Positions 45,644 to 54,672 of a DNA stretch of 64,000 bases are shown here, in pieces. Position numbers and translations under genes: made by a program. Positions within the stretch are counted from its first letter, which is position 1. The number at the start of each line of letters is the position of its first letter. The notes beneath the pieces were generated by a model. It worked only from the letters and a program-made list of their open reading frames with translations, ran no database searches and was not told the origin of the DNA. The stretch comes from Nocardia panacis (lineage in GTDB: Bacteria; Actinomycetota; Actinomycetes; Mycobacteriales; Mycobacteriaceae): positions 186,001 through 250,000 of the forward strand of contig NZ_QZFU01000029.1 of NCBI RefSeq assembly GCF_003598715.1, given 5' to 3'.

Positions 45644-45757
45644 GTGAAGGTTCAGCCAAGCGTCAAGAAGATCTGCGAGAAGTGCAAGGTGATCCGCCGC
45701 CACGGCCGGGTCATGGTGATCTGCGACAACCTGCGCCACAAGCAGCGCCAGGGCTGA
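45644..45757 (+). CDS. rpmJ: Ribosomal protein L36
   Basis: 37 aa, GTG start. Full-length zinc-ribbon L36: MKVQPSVKKICEKCKVIRR at the start, then VICDNLRHKQRQG, with the Cys-x-x-Cys...Cys...His ligands of the zinc-containing form. Typical position between infA and rpsM. Confidence 0.97.
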   Translation: MKVQPSVKKICEKCKVIRRHGRVMVICDNLRHKQRQG

Positions 45758-45960
45758 TCAACCCGATCACCAGCCAGCACCGAACGCGGTTCGGATTGGC
45801 CAGATAAAGAAGAACTCCCAGTTCCAGCCGCGCGCTGTGGAAATTCGGACCCTCGGGTCCGGAGCGCGTGCGCCAACCACCGGTACGGAGGCCGGTGCCC
45901 CAACCAAGACGCGGGGAACGGACAGGGAGCAGACCTCCGCAACATTAAGGAACCTGCCAC

Positions 45961-46332
45961 ATGGCACGTCTCATGGGCGTCGACCTCCCGCGCGAGAAGC
46001 GCATGGAGATCGCGCTGACCTACATCTACGGCATCGGCCGTACCCGCTCCAAGGAGATCCTGGACCAGACCGGCGTCAGCCCGGATCTGCGCTCGAAGGA
46101 TCTCAGTGACGACGACCTGACCAAGCTGCGCGACTACATCGAGGCCTCGGCGTTCAAGGTCGAGGGCGATTTGCGCCGCGAGGTGCAGGCCGATATCCGT
46201 CGCAAGATCGAGATCGGCTGCTACCAGGGGCTGCGCCACCGTCGTGGTCTGCCCGTGCGCGGTCAGCGCACCAAGACCAACGCTCGCACCCGCAAGGGTC
46301 CGAAGCGCACCGTCGCAGGCAAGAAGAAGTAG
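45961..46332 (+). CDS. rpsM: Ribosomal protein S13
   Basis: 123 aa. Recognisable by MARLMGVDLPREKRMEIALT, the GIGRTRSKEIL helix-hairpin-helix and the basic tail RGLPVRGQRTKTNARTRKGP. Binds the head of the 30S subunit and contacts tRNA and the 50S bridge. The 203 bp upstream contain a small CCGAAC-GCG-GTTCGG hairpin (45780-45794). Confidence 0.98.
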   Translation: MARLMGVDLPREKRMEIALTYIYGIGRTRSKEILDQTGVSPDLRSKDLSDDDLTKLRDYIEASAFKVEGDLRREVQADIRRKIEIGCYQGLRHRRGLPVRGQRTKTNARTRKGPKRTVAGKKK

Positions 46333-46341
46333 GGATAACCG

Positions 46342-46755
46342 ATGCCTCCGAAGAGTCGGGCCGCGGGCCCGAAGAAGACCCAGAAGTCGCGTCGCCGGGA
46401 AAAGAAGAACGTTCCGCACGGCCACGCGCACATCAAGAGCACGTTCAACAACACGATCGTGTCCATCACCGACCCCAACGGCAACGTCATCTCCTGGGCG
46501 TCCTCGGGCCACGTCGGCTTCAAGGGTTCGCGCAAGTCGACCCCGTTCGCCGCGCAGCTGGCCGCCGAGAACGCGGCCCGCAAGGCGCAGGAGAACGGCG
46601 TCAAGAAGGTCGACGTGTTCGTCAAGGGTCCGGGTTCGGGCCGCGAGACCGCGATCCGCTCGCTGCAGGCCGCGGGCCTCGAGGTGGGCACGATCTCCGA
46701 TGTCACCCCGCAGCCGCACAACGGTTGCCGTCCGCCCAAGCGCCGTCGCGTCTAG
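46342..46755 (+). CDS. rpsK: Ribosomal protein S11
   Basis: 137 aa, 9 bp after rpsM. Diagnostic HGHAHIKSTFNNTIVSITD and the C-terminal VTPQPHNGCRPPKRRRV. Located on the 30S platform; part of the rpsM-rpsK-rpsD-rpoA-rplQ operon. Confidence 0.98.
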   Translation: MPPKSRAAGPKKTQKSRRREKKNVPHGHAHIKSTFNNTIVSITDPNGNVISWASSGHVGFKGSRKSTPFAAQLAAENAARKAQENGVKKVDVFVKGPGSGRETAIRSLQAAGLEVGTISDVTPQPHNGCRPPKRRRV

Positions 46756-46777
46756 CGGGAAAGGAACGTAGAGCGAA

Positions 46778-47383
46778 ATGGCCCGTTATACCGGACCCAT
46801 CACCCGCAAGTCGCGTCGGTACCGCGTCGACCTCGTCGGCGGCGATCAGGCGTTCGAGCGTCGTCCCTACCCGCCGGGTCAGCACGGCCGGGCGCGGATC
46901 AAGGAGAGCGAGTACCTGCTCCAGCTGCAGGAGAAGCAGAAGGCGCGCTTCACCTACGGCATCCTCGAGCGGCAGTTCAGCCGGTACTACAAGGAGGCCA
47001 ACCGCCTCAAGGGCAAGACCGGCGACAACCTGCTGCGCCTGCTGGAGACCCGCCTGGACAATGTGGTGTACCGCGCCGGTCTGGCGCGCACCCGCCGTCA
47101 GGCCCGTCAGCTGGTCAGCCACGGCCACTTCCTGGTGAACAACCGGAAGGTGAACGTCCCGAGCTTCCAGGTCTCCCAGTACGACATCATCGATGTCAAG
47201 GAGAAGTCGCTGAGCACCCTGCCGTTCCAGGTGGCGCGCGAGACCGTCGGCGACCGTACCGTCCCCGGCTGGCTGCAGGTCATTCCGGGTCGGCTGCGGA
47301 TCCTCGTGCACCAGTTGCCCGAGCGCGCCCAGATCGTTGTGCCGCTGTCCGAGCAGCTGATCGTCGAGTACTACTCGAAGTAA
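46778..47383 (+). CDS. rpsD: Ribosomal protein S4
   Basis: 201 aa. Primary 16S-binding assembly protein with an S4 RNA-binding domain (LDNVVYRAGLARTRRQARQL, then VSHGHFLVNNRKVNVPSF). In many bacteria S4 also represses its own operon. A perfect 15-bp hairpin follows before rpoA. Confidence 0.98.
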   Translation: MARYTGPITRKSRRYRVDLVGGDQAFERRPYPPGQHGRARIKESEYLLQLQEKQKARFTYGILERQFSRYYKEANRLKGKTGDNLLRLLETRLDNVVYRAGLARTRRQARQLVSHGHFLVNNRKVNVPSFQVSQYDIIDVKEKSLSTLPFQVARETVGDRTVPGWLQVIPGRLRILVHQLPERAQIVVPLSEQLIVEYYSK

Positions 47384-47399
47384 TCGGCCGGTGCCGCCG

Positions 47400-47434
47400 G
47401 TGTGTGATCGCTCGGCTGTCGAGCGATCACACAC
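47400..47434 (+). terminator. Perfect 15-bp hairpin between rpsD and rpoA
   Basis: GTGTGTGATCGCTCG / CGAGCGATCACACAC, loop GCTGT. No U-run follows (AAATTCC), so it may be an mRNA-processing or attenuation signal rather than a full terminator. rpoA starts 56 bp on. Confidence 0.6.
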
Positions 47435-47489
47435 AAATTCCATACGTGGGCGTCAAATAGTGGTCGCCCGTAGAGGAGGATGAATCCCC

Positions 47490-48548
47490 ATGCTGATCTC
47501 CCAGCGTCCGACGCTGACCGAAGAGGTCGTCGCCGAGAACCGCTCGAAGTTCACCATCGAACCGCTCGAGCCGGGCTTCGGTTACACCCTCGGCAACTCG
47601 CTGCGCCGCACCCTGCTGTCCTCGATTCCAGGGGCCGCGGTCACCAGCATCCGCATCGACGGCGTCCTGCACGAGTTCACCACCGTGCCGGGGGTCAAGG
47701 AGGATGTCACCGACATCATCCTGAACCTCAAGGGCTTGGTCGTGTCCTCGGAAGAGGACGAGCCGGTGACCATGTACGTGCGCAAGCAGGGGCCGGGCAC
47801 CGTCACCGCCGGTGACATCGTGCCGCCCGCAGGTGTCGTGGTGCACAACCCGGATATGCACATCGCCACCCTGAACGACAAGGGCAAGCTGGAGATCGAG
47901 CTCGTGGTCGAGCGCGGTCGCGGCTATGTGCCCGCCGTGCAGAACAAGGCGTCCGGTGCGGAAATCGGCCGCATCCCGGTGGATTCCATCTACTCGCCGG
48001 TGCTGAAGGTGACCTACAAGGTCGAGGCCACCCGCGTCGAGCAGCGCACCGACTTCGACCGGCTCATCCTGGACGTGGAGACCAAGAACTCCATCACCGC
48101 GCGGGACGCGCTCGCCTCGGCGGGCAAGACCCTGGTCGAGCTGTTCGGCCTGGCCCGTGAGCTGAATGTCGAGGCGGAGGGCATCGAGATCGGCCCGTCG
48201 CCGGCCGAGGCGGATCACATCGCCTCGTTCGGTCTGCCGATCGAGGATCTGGACCTCACCGTCCGGTCCTACAACTGCCTCAAGCGCGAGGGTGTGCACA
48301 CGGTGGGCGAGCTCGTGGCCCGCACGGAGTCGGATCTGCTCGATATCCGCAACTTCGGCCAGAAGTCCATCGACGAGGTCAAGGTCAAGCTGCACGCGCT
48401 CGGCCTCTCGCTCAAGGACAGCCCGGCGTCGTTCGACCCGTCCAGCGTGGTCGGCTACGACGCCAGCACCGGAACGTGGAGCGACAGCGGCACGTTCAGC
48501 GACACCGACGGTGGCGAGCAGGACTACGCCGAGACCGAACAGCTCTAG
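47490..48548 (+). CDS. rpoA: RNA polymerase alpha subunit
   Basis: 352 aa, with AGAGGAGG before ATG 47490. The N-terminal dimerisation domain has the GFGYTLGNSLRRTLLSSIPG motif. The C-terminal domain (about 255-325; LTVRSYNCLKREGVHTVGEL, then DLLDIRNFGQKSIDEV) binds UP elements and activators. An acidic tail ends the protein. Slightly separated from rpsD by a strong hairpin. Confidence 0.98.
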   Translation: MLISQRPTLTEEVVAENRSKFTIEPLEPGFGYTLGNSLRRTLLSSIPGAAVTSIRIDGVLHEFTTVPGVKEDVTDIILNLKGLVVSSEEDEPVTMYVRKQGPGTVTAGDIVPPAGVVVHNPDMHIATLNDKGKLEIELVVERGRGYVPAVQNKASGAEIGRIPVDSIYSPVLKVTYKVEATRVEQRTDFDRLILDVETKNSITARDALASAGKTLVELFGLARELNVEAEGIEIGPSPAEADHIASFGLPIEDLDLTVRSYNCLKREGVHTVGELVARTESDLLDIRNFGQKSIDEVKVKLHALGLSLKDSPASFDPSSVVGYDASTGTWSDSGTFSDTDGGEQDYAETEQL

Positions 48549-48598
48549 GCCGACGGGGCTGGCCGCCCCGGATCTGGCCTCTCATAAGGAGAACGAAA

Positions 48599-49117
48599 AT
48601 GCCTAAGCCCAAGAAGGGTGCCCGCTTCGGCGGGTCGGCGTCGCACCAGAAGGCGATCTACGCCAATCTGGCCACGGCGCTCTTCGAGCACGGCCGGATC
48701 ACCACGACCGAGGCCAAGGCCAAGGCCGTGCGCCCCTACGCCGAGAAGCTCATCACCAAGGCGAAGGGCGGCTCGCTGGCCGACCGTCGCGAGGTGCTGA
48801 AGGTCATCCGCAACAAGGACATCGTGCATGCGCTGTTCGCGGAGATCGGTCCGTCGTTCGAGGGTCGCGAGGGCGGCTACACCCGCATCATCAAGACCGT
48901 CCCCCGCAAGGGTGATAACGCGCCGATGGCCGTCATCGAACTGGTCCGGGAGAAGACCGTGACCAACGAGGCCGATCGCGCCCGCCGCGTGGCCGCGTCG
49001 AAGAAGGTCGAGGAGGCCCCGGCTGTCGTGGACGCCGAGGTCGTCGAGGAGAAGGCCGAAGAGGCCGTCGCCGCCGAGACCGAGACCAAGGCCGAGGACA
49101 AGAAGGCCGACGCCTGA
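48599..49117 (+). CDS. rplQ: Ribosomal protein L17
   Basis: 172 aa; ATG 48599 follows AAGGAG. Core L17 (MPKPKKGARFGGSASHQKAI, TTTEAKAKAVRPYAEKL) of about 120 residues, followed by the Glu/Ala/Lys-rich extension usual in actinobacterial L17. 50 bp after rpoA. Confidence 0.98.
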   Translation: MPKPKKGARFGGSASHQKAIYANLATALFEHGRITTTEAKAKAVRPYAEKLITKAKGGSLADRREVLKVIRNKDIVHALFAEIGPSFEGREGGYTRIIKTVPRKGDNAPMAVIELVREKTVTNEADRARRVAASKKVEEAPAVVDAEVVEEKAEEAVAAETETKAEDKKADA

Positions 49118-49135
49118 GTTCCGCACAGCGCGAAC

Positions 49136-49168
49136 GAGCCCGCCGCACCCTTCGGGGTCGGCGGGCTC
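49136..49168 (+). terminator. Terminator after rplQ
   Basis: 10-bp stem GAGCCCGCCG / CGGCGGGCTC around a 13-nt loop that can itself pair (CACCCTTCGGGGT). Positioned 18 bp after rplQ and 26 bp before truA. Confidence 0.65.
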
Positions 49169-49194
49169 GCTCATTTCGGTAATGGAGGAGTCCG

Positions 49195-50049
49195 GTGCAC
49201 CCCCAGCCCATACAGCCCACCCGGCCCGCGACCAGGGTGCGGCTGGATATCTCCTATGACGGAACCGATTTCGTCGGCTGGGCGCGACAGCCGGGCCTGC
49301 GGACCGTGCAGGGCGTGCTGGAGGAGGCGCTGGGCAAGGTGCTGCGCGAATCGGTCGCGCTGACCGTGGCGGGCCGCACCGACGCGGGTGTGCACGCGGA
49401 AGGTCAAGTGGCGCATTTCGATACGCACGCCGAGTGCGACGGCGACCGACTGGTGCACCGCATGGCCCGCTTCCTGCCGAAGGATGTGCGGATCAAGGCG
49501 GTGCGTGCGGCGCCCGCCGAATTCGATGCCCGGTTCTCGGCTATCCGTCGCCACTATGTCTATCGGTTGACCACCGCGCCCTACGGTGCGGAACCGCTCG
49601 CGGCCCGCAGCGTGGTGGCGTGCAGGCCGGGCGTCGACTTGGACGCGATGCGCGCGGCATCGCGAAATCTCTTGGGTCTGCACAATTTCGCGGCCTTTTG
49701 CCGTCGCCGCGACGGGGCGACCACGGTGCGTGAATTGCAGCGCTTCGACTGGGAGCGGTCCGGGGATCTGCTCACCGCGTCGGTCAGCGCGGACGCCTTT
49801 TGTTGGTCGATGGTGCGGAGTCTGGTTGGCGCGGTGCTGGCGGTGGGGGAGGGGCGACGCACTCCAGCGTGGGTAGCCGGTCTATTGCTGGAGACCGAGC
49901 GGTCCAGTGCGGTAACGGTCGCGCCCGCGCACGGGCTCAGCCTTGTCGCAGTGGATTACCCCGCCGATGACGCACTTGCCGCCCGCAATGCGCAAACCCG
50001 CGAAACGCGTTCCATTCCGGTCGAATCCGACGGTTGCTGCGGCGAATAA
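49195..50049 (+). CDS. truA: tRNA pseudouridine(38-40) synthase
   Basis: 284 aa, GTG start after GGAGGAG. Converts U38-40 of the tRNA anticodon arm to pseudouridine. Catalytic Asp63 lies in GRTDAGVHAEGQVAHF; LDISYDGTDFVGWARQ and HNFAAFCRR are family blocks. Follows rplQ as in most actinobacteria. The C-terminus is somewhat longer than usual. Confidence 0.97.
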   Translation: MHPQPIQPTRPATRVRLDISYDGTDFVGWARQPGLRTVQGVLEEALGKVLRESVALTVAGRTDAGVHAEGQVAHFDTHAECDGDRLVHRMARFLPKDVRIKAVRAAPAEFDARFSAIRRHYVYRLTTAPYGAEPLAARSVVACRPGVDLDAMRAASRNLLGLHNFAAFCRRRDGATTVRELQRFDWERSGDLLTASVSADAFCWSMVRSLVGAVLAVGEGRRTPAWVAGLLLETERSSAVTVAPAHGLSLVAVDYPADDALAARNAQTRETRSIPVESDGCCGE

Positions 50050-50099
50050 CCTGGGCCGGGAATGGTCCCGGCCCGCGGTTGCCATTGCCCGAATAGGCG

Positions 50100-50157
50100 C
50101 TGCCTGCGAAGCCGTCCGCAGACCTACGCATGGCCGGAGCGAAGGCGGAGGTACGCC
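50100..50157 (-). repeat. Single dispersed copy of the 66-bp array unit
   Basis: About 58 bp nearly identical, in reverse orientation, to the repeat unit at 59445-59680 (differences such as CTGCC-T-GCG and CCTACGC). Lies in the truA-MFS gap. Confidence 0.8.
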
Positions 50158-50255
50158 TAAGGGAACGTAAGAAAACCCCGTTGTGACTTCCGAATCCCTG
50201 TGAGGGCACCCACACTCATCCTCGACGCGCTGCTGCGTCTGATGGAGGAGGTTCA

Positions 50256-51611
50256 GTGACTGCGACACAGCCCATGGGCGAGCGCCGGGTCGTTGCGAAT
50301 GTTTTGCGCGGTTCTATCGGCAATCTCGTCGAATGGTACGACTGGTACGTATATGCCGCGTTCAGCGTGTATTTCGCGAAAACATTCTTCCCCAAGGACA
50401 ATCCGACCGCGCAATTGATGTCGACGGCGGCGGTTTTCGCGGTCGGCTTCCTGATGCGCCCGATCGGCGGTTGGTTGCTGGGCCGTTACGCGGACCGCTT
50501 CGGTCGTCGCTCCGCGCTGACCCTGTCGGTGACGGTGATGGCCGCCGGATCGCTGTTGATCGCGGTCACACCCGGATACAAGACCATCGGCCTGCTCGCG
50601 CCCGCGGTATTGCTCATCGCGCGGCTGCTCCAGGGGCTTTCGGTCGGCGGCGAATACGCGACCAGCGCGACCTATCTGTCCGAGGTGGCCTCGGCGGGGC
50701 GGCGCGGGTTCTATTCGAGCTTCCAGTACGTCACCCTGGTGGCGGGCCAGTTGGTGGCGCTCGGCGTGCAGATCATCATGCAGCAGTTCCTCACCGAGGC
50801 GCAGATGGCCAACTGGGGCTGGCGCATTCCGTTCGTCATCGGTGCGGCAGGCGCGCTGATCGTCATGTGGCTGCGTCGCCACATGGACGAATCCGAGCAG
50901 TTCCAGGCCGAAAGCCAACAGGCGGACGCGGCCTCGGAGACACCGGCCAAGCGCGGCTCGCTGCGCCTGCTGCTGCAGTACCCGCGCGAATGTCTGCTGG
51001 TGGTCGGATTGACCCTGGGCGGCACGGTGGCCTTCTACACCTACACCACCTACATGCAGAAGTTCATGATCAATACCGCGCACATCCCCAAGGGCACCGC
51101 GGCCTGGATCAACTTCATCGCGCTGCTGGTGTTCGTGGTGCTGCAGCCGCTGGCGGGTGCGCTGTCGGATCGAATCGGCCGCCGCAAGCTGCTGCTGTTC
51201 TTCGGAATCTGCGGCACTCTGTTCACGGTGCCGATCATGTTCGCGATCCAGCACACCCAGAACGCCGTCAAGGCCTGGGGTCTGATGATGGTGGCACTCA
51301 TCATCATCTCCGGCTACACCTCGATCAATGCCATCGTGAAGGCGGAACTGTTCCCGACCAGGATCCGCGCGCTCGGCGTCGGCCTGCCCTACGCGCTGAC
51401 CGTCGCCATCTTCGGCGGCACCGCCGAATACATCGCGCTGTGGCTCAAGGACGCGGGCCACGAATCGGTGTTCTTCTTCTACGTCGCGGGTTGTGTACTG
51501 GTCTCGCTGCTCACCTACGCATTCATGCGCGAGACCTCCGCGGGATCGGCCATCGACGCGGAGGCGACCGAAGCCGAGGCGGGGCGTGCCCTCACCAACT
51601 CCGGAAGCTGA
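50256..51611 (+). CDS. MHS-family MFS transporter (metabolite:proton symporter)
   Basis: 451 aa, GTG 50256 preceded by GGAGGAGG. Twelve membrane helices. The start NVLRGSIGNLVEWYDWYVYA and the loop GRYADRFGRRSALTLSVTVM are typical of the MHS group (KgtP, ShiA, ProP-like), which import dicarboxylates, shikimate or compatible solutes. RLLQGLSVGGEYATSATYLSE is another family mark. Exact substrate cannot be read from sequence; alpha-ketoglutarate/dicarboxylate is one possibility. It lies 46 bp upstream of the response-regulator operon, which may sense the same class of solute. Confidence 0.88.
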   Translation: MTATQPMGERRVVANVLRGSIGNLVEWYDWYVYAAFSVYFAKTFFPKDNPTAQLMSTAAVFAVGFLMRPIGGWLLGRYADRFGRRSALTLSVTVMAAGSLLIAVTPGYKTIGLLAPAVLLIARLLQGLSVGGEYATSATYLSEVASAGRRGFYSSFQYVTLVAGQLVALGVQIIMQQFLTEAQMANWGWRIPFVIGAAGALIVMWLRRHMDESEQFQAESQQADAASETPAKRGSLRLLLQYPRECLLVVGLTLGGTVAFYTYTTYMQKFMINTAHIPKGTAAWINFIALLVFVVLQPLAGALSDRIGRRKLLLFFGICGTLFTVPIMFAIQHTQNAVKAWGLMMVALIIISGYTSINAIVKAELFPTRIRALGVGLPYALTVAIFGGTAEYIALWLKDAGHESVFFFYVAGCVLVSLLTYAFMRETSAGSAIDAEATEAEAGRALTNSGS

Positions 51612-51657
51612 CCGGCCGGCCGCGCGCGCCGAGGCCGACCTGTGCGAGGATCGGCGC

Positions 51658-52317
51658 GTGCGGCTTGCGGTGGTCGAGGACGACGACGGTGTGGGGGACG
51701 CGCTGGTCGACGCCCTCAATGCCCGCGGCTACCAGGCCGACCGCAAGCGCAGGGGCGCGGATCTGCTCACCGCGCACCGCGGCTACGACGCGGTCATCCT
51801 GGATCTCGGCCTGCCCGATGCCGACGGATTGCAGGTGCTGCGGCAGTTGCGCGAGGTCAGTTCGGTGCCGGTGTTGATCCTCACCGCGCGCAGCGACGAG
51901 CGTTCGATCGTGCGCGGATTGCGCGGCGGCGCGGACGATTACGTGGTGAAGCCGCCGCGCATCGCCGAGTTGACCGCGCGCCTCGAGACGGTGCTGCGGC
52001 GGGCGGCGGTGGCCGCGCAGCCGCAGCGTTCCGAGGTGGTCACCGGCGATGTGCGGGTGGATCTGGCGGCGCGGGTGGTCGAGGTGGGCGGGACGCAGAT
52101 CGCCTTGACGCAGAAGGAATTCGAACTGGTCGAGGCGCTGGTGGAGCGGCCGGGGGCGGCGGTGAGCCGCCAGCAGTTGATGGATCGGATCTGGGGTGAC
52201 GCGTTCGTGGCGGTGTCGCGGACGCTCGATGTGCATATGACGGGTCTGCGGGCCAAACTCGGCAGGCCCGGTCTGATCACCACCATTCGGGGATATGGAT
52301 ACCGGTGGGGTCAGTGA
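51658..52317 (+). CDS. OmpR-family response regulator
   Basis: 219 aa from GTG 51658 (GAGGA 7 nt upstream); the frame is open further upstream but overlaps the MFS gene. Receiver with VVEDDD acidic pocket, phospho-acceptor D49 (VILDLGLPDADG) and YVVKPP, where the usual Phe after KP is Pro. C-terminal winged helix (ALTQKEFELVEALVERPG to RGYGYRWG). Followed by its kinase, overlapping or a few bases apart depending on the kinase start. Confidence 0.95.
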   Translation: MRLAVVEDDDGVGDALVDALNARGYQADRKRRGADLLTAHRGYDAVILDLGLPDADGLQVLRQLREVSSVPVLILTARSDERSIVRGLRGGADDYVVKPPRIAELTARLETVLRRAAVAAQPQRSEVVTGDVRVDLAARVVEVGGTQIALTQKEFELVEALVERPGAAVSRQQLMDRIWGDAFVAVSRTLDVHMTGLRAKLGRPGLITTIRGYGYRWGQ

Positions 52318-52330
52318 TCGGGGACGCGGT

Positions 52331-53755
52331 ATGCGGCGTCGGCTGCTGATAGCGCTGACGGTGTTCGCGGCGATCGCGGTGCTGGCGTTCGCGGTGCCGC
52401 TGTCGCTGACGGTGGCGACCAGCCGCACCCAGGAACTGGTGCTGGCTCGCTCCGGCGATGCCGACCGCTTCGCCTCCCTGGCCGGGGCCGGACAGGCCGT
52501 CGGCGATATTCGCGCCCTCGCCGATGAGATCGGCCGCTATCACGAGCTCTACGGGGAGAATGTGCTGGTCGTCAATGCCAAGGGCGAGGTGTCGATCAAT
52601 GCGGGGGCCAATGTCGGGGATGGTGAGGTGTCCGCCGCGGTGGCGGCGGCGCGGCGCAACCAGCGCGCGCAGTCGATGCAGCGGCTCGATCCGTGGAGTC
52701 GCCCGACAGTGCTCATCGCGCGGCCGGTGGGGACGGGGATCCAGGTCAATGGCGCGGTGGTGATCCAGGCGTCCACGGCGCGCGCTCGCGCCGATATCGC
52801 CAGGGATTGGGCGGTGATCGCGCTGGGCGCGGTCGCGGCCATGGGTTTGTTCATGCTGCTCGCATTGACCTTGAGCCGCTGGGTGCTGCGTCCGCTGGCG
52901 GCGCTCTCGCGTGCGGTCGCGGATCTGACAGCGGCGCTGCCGCGTTCGCATCCGGACGAACCCGCGTCGGTCTCGATCACCCGCAGACATGGCGGTCCGC
53001 CGGAAATGCGAGAGCTGGCCGAATCCTTCGACGCCATGGCCCTGGCCATCGCCGATTCCGTCGACGCGCAGCGGCAATTGGTGGCCGATACCGCCCATGC
53101 CATGCGCAATCCGCTTGCCGCCTTGACAATTCGGCTCGATTCGCTGGAGTCCGATATTCCCGAACGCGCGGCAGCGACCTTTCGCGGCGCGAGCGCCGAG
53201 GTGGACCGGTTGACCGCGCTGCTGGACGGTCTGCTCGATCTGGCCGTCGCGGAGTCCCCGGCGGCCTTCGCGGCCATGCGTCTGGAATCGGAGAACCATT
53301 GCGACGCCCTTCAGGTGGTGGCCGACCGGATCGACGCCTGGCATTCCGCCTTCGAGAACGCCTCGATCGATCTGAGCGTCGATACTGCCGTCGATCATGC
53401 CGAGGTCGCCGTGTCGGCCGATATCCTCGCCCAGATCCTCGATGTGCCGCTGAGCAATTCGAGTCGATACGCCGGGGCGGGCGCGCGGGTGAGCGTCGGT
53501 GTCGCCGCCGAGCCGGGCTGGATCACGATCGCGGTGCGCGACAATGGCTCCGGCGTCGACGAATCCGAAATCGACAAGCTCGCCACGCGTTTCTATCGCG
53601 GCTCCGACGCACCGGCGGGCGGTTCCGGTTTGGGACTGCCCATCGCCTCGGCCCTGACCCAGTCCGGTGGCGGCACCCTCACCGTCGAACCGAATCGGCC
53701 GCGAGGCCTGGCGGTGCTGATTCGGTTACCCGAGGTGAATGATGTTGCGGCGTAG
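52331..53755 (+). CDS. Sensor histidine kinase
   Basis: 474 aa from ATG 52331 (ATG 52295, overlapping the regulator, is an alternative). Two membrane helices (about residues 5-25 and 160-185) bracket an extracellular sensor domain; then HAMP, HisKA and HATPase_c. The H-box is DTAHAMRNPL with H256: the normally acidic residue after His is Ala. The N-box is eroded (ILDVPLSNSSRYA), while DNGSGV and GGSGLGLPIA are kept. Activity may therefore be altered. The next gene, a TAXI lipoprotein, overlaps its 3' end and could be its ligand sensor. Confidence 0.92.
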   Translation: MRRRLLIALTVFAAIAVLAFAVPLSLTVATSRTQELVLARSGDADRFASLAGAGQAVGDIRALADEIGRYHELYGENVLVVNAKGEVSINAGANVGDGEVSAAVAAARRNQRAQSMQRLDPWSRPTVLIARPVGTGIQVNGAVVIQASTARARADIARDWAVIALGAVAAMGLFMLLALTLSRWVLRPLAALSRAVADLTAALPRSHPDEPASVSITRRHGGPPEMRELAESFDAMALAIADSVDAQRQLVADTAHAMRNPLAALTIRLDSLESDIPERAAATFRGASAEVDRLTALLDGLLDLAVAESPAAFAAMRLESENHCDALQVVADRIDAWHSAFENASIDLSVDTAVDHAEVAVSADILAQILDVPLSNSSRYAGAGARVSVGVAAEPGWITIAVRDNGSGVDESEIDKLATRFYRGSDAPAGGSGLGLPIASALTQSGGGTLTVEPNRPRGLAVLIRLPEVNDVAA

Positions 53756-54653
53756 AGGATTTCTAGCGGCGGCCGGGGTGGCCGCGCTGGCGGTGGCCGG
53801 ATGCGGGTCCGAAGGGGGAGCGGGGCGGGCGCGAGTGGCGTCCGGGGAGGTCGGCGGGTTCTATCACGCGTTCGCGGAGAAGTTGGCGGCCTCGGCGGCA
53901 CAGGCGGGGACGGTGCGGATCGAGGTCGTGACGACCGCCGGATCGCAGGACAATTTGACGATGCTCGCGCGCGGAGAGGTGGATGCCGCACTGACGCTGG
54001 CGGATTCGGTGGCGCGTTCGGGGGAGCCGTTGGTGGCGCTGGGCCGGGTGTATGAGAACTATCTGCAGATGGCCGTGCGCAATGACAGCCGCATCCACAC
54101 CGTCGGCGATCTGCGGGGCGCGCGGGTGAACCTGGGTGCGGAAGGGTCGGGCGCGGCGCTGACCGGCAATCGCATCCTGAGCGCCGCCGGACTGCGCCCG
54201 GACGAGGAGGTGACCGTGGCGCATCGGCCGCTGCGGGATTCGGTGGCCGAGGTCATCGCCGGCACCGCCGACGCGCTGCTGTGGGCGGGCGGTGTGCCGA
54301 CCGCCCTGTTCGAGGTGCCCAACCGGATGCGCCTGATCGACCTCGGCGAGCTCGCGACCCCGATGCGCGAACTGTTCGGACCCGTCTACGACCGGGTCGA
54401 GATCCCGGCCGCCGCCTATCCCGGCGCGACGGGGGTGCACACCATCGGCGTCACCAACCTGCTGCTCGCCGCGCGGGATATGCCCAACCGCACCGCGGCC
54501 GCGATCGTGGACCTGCTGGTCAACCGGGCCGAATCCCTGGTGCCCACCGAGGCGGCGGGCGCGCAATTCCTCGACGGGCGCTCGCTGATCAATACCGGCG
54601 CGGTGCCGCTGCACCCCGGCGCGGTCGAGGTCTACCGCGCCTGGCACGGGTGA
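53739..54653 (+). CDS. TAXI-family solute-binding lipoprotein
   Basis: 304 aa, overlapping the kinase by 17 bp. Lipoprotein signal with lipobox LAVAGC (Cys22). The core matches TAXI TRAP-transporter receptors: ASGEVGGFYHAFAEKLA, TTAGSQDNLTMLARGEVDAAL and DLRGARVNLGAEGSG. No TRAP membrane subunits lie nearby, so it more likely feeds ligand information to the adjacent kinase than drives uptake. TAXI-TRAP ligands known elsewhere are glutamate/dicarboxylate-like. Confidence 0.88.
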   Translation: MMLRRRGFLAAAGVAALAVAGCGSEGGAGRARVASGEVGGFYHAFAEKLAASAAQAGTVRIEVVTTAGSQDNLTMLARGEVDAALTLADSVARSGEPLVALGRVYENYLQMAVRNDSRIHTVGDLRGARVNLGAEGSGAALTGNRILSAAGLRPDEEVTVAHRPLRDSVAEVIAGTADALLWAGGVPTALFEVPNRMRLIDLGELATPMRELFGPVYDRVEIPAAAYPGATGVHTIGVTNLLLAARDMPNRTAAAIVDLLVNRAESLVPTEAAGAQFLDGRSLINTGAVPLHPGAVEVYRAWHG

Positions 54654-54672
54654 GCGGCACCGTCGCTGTAGC

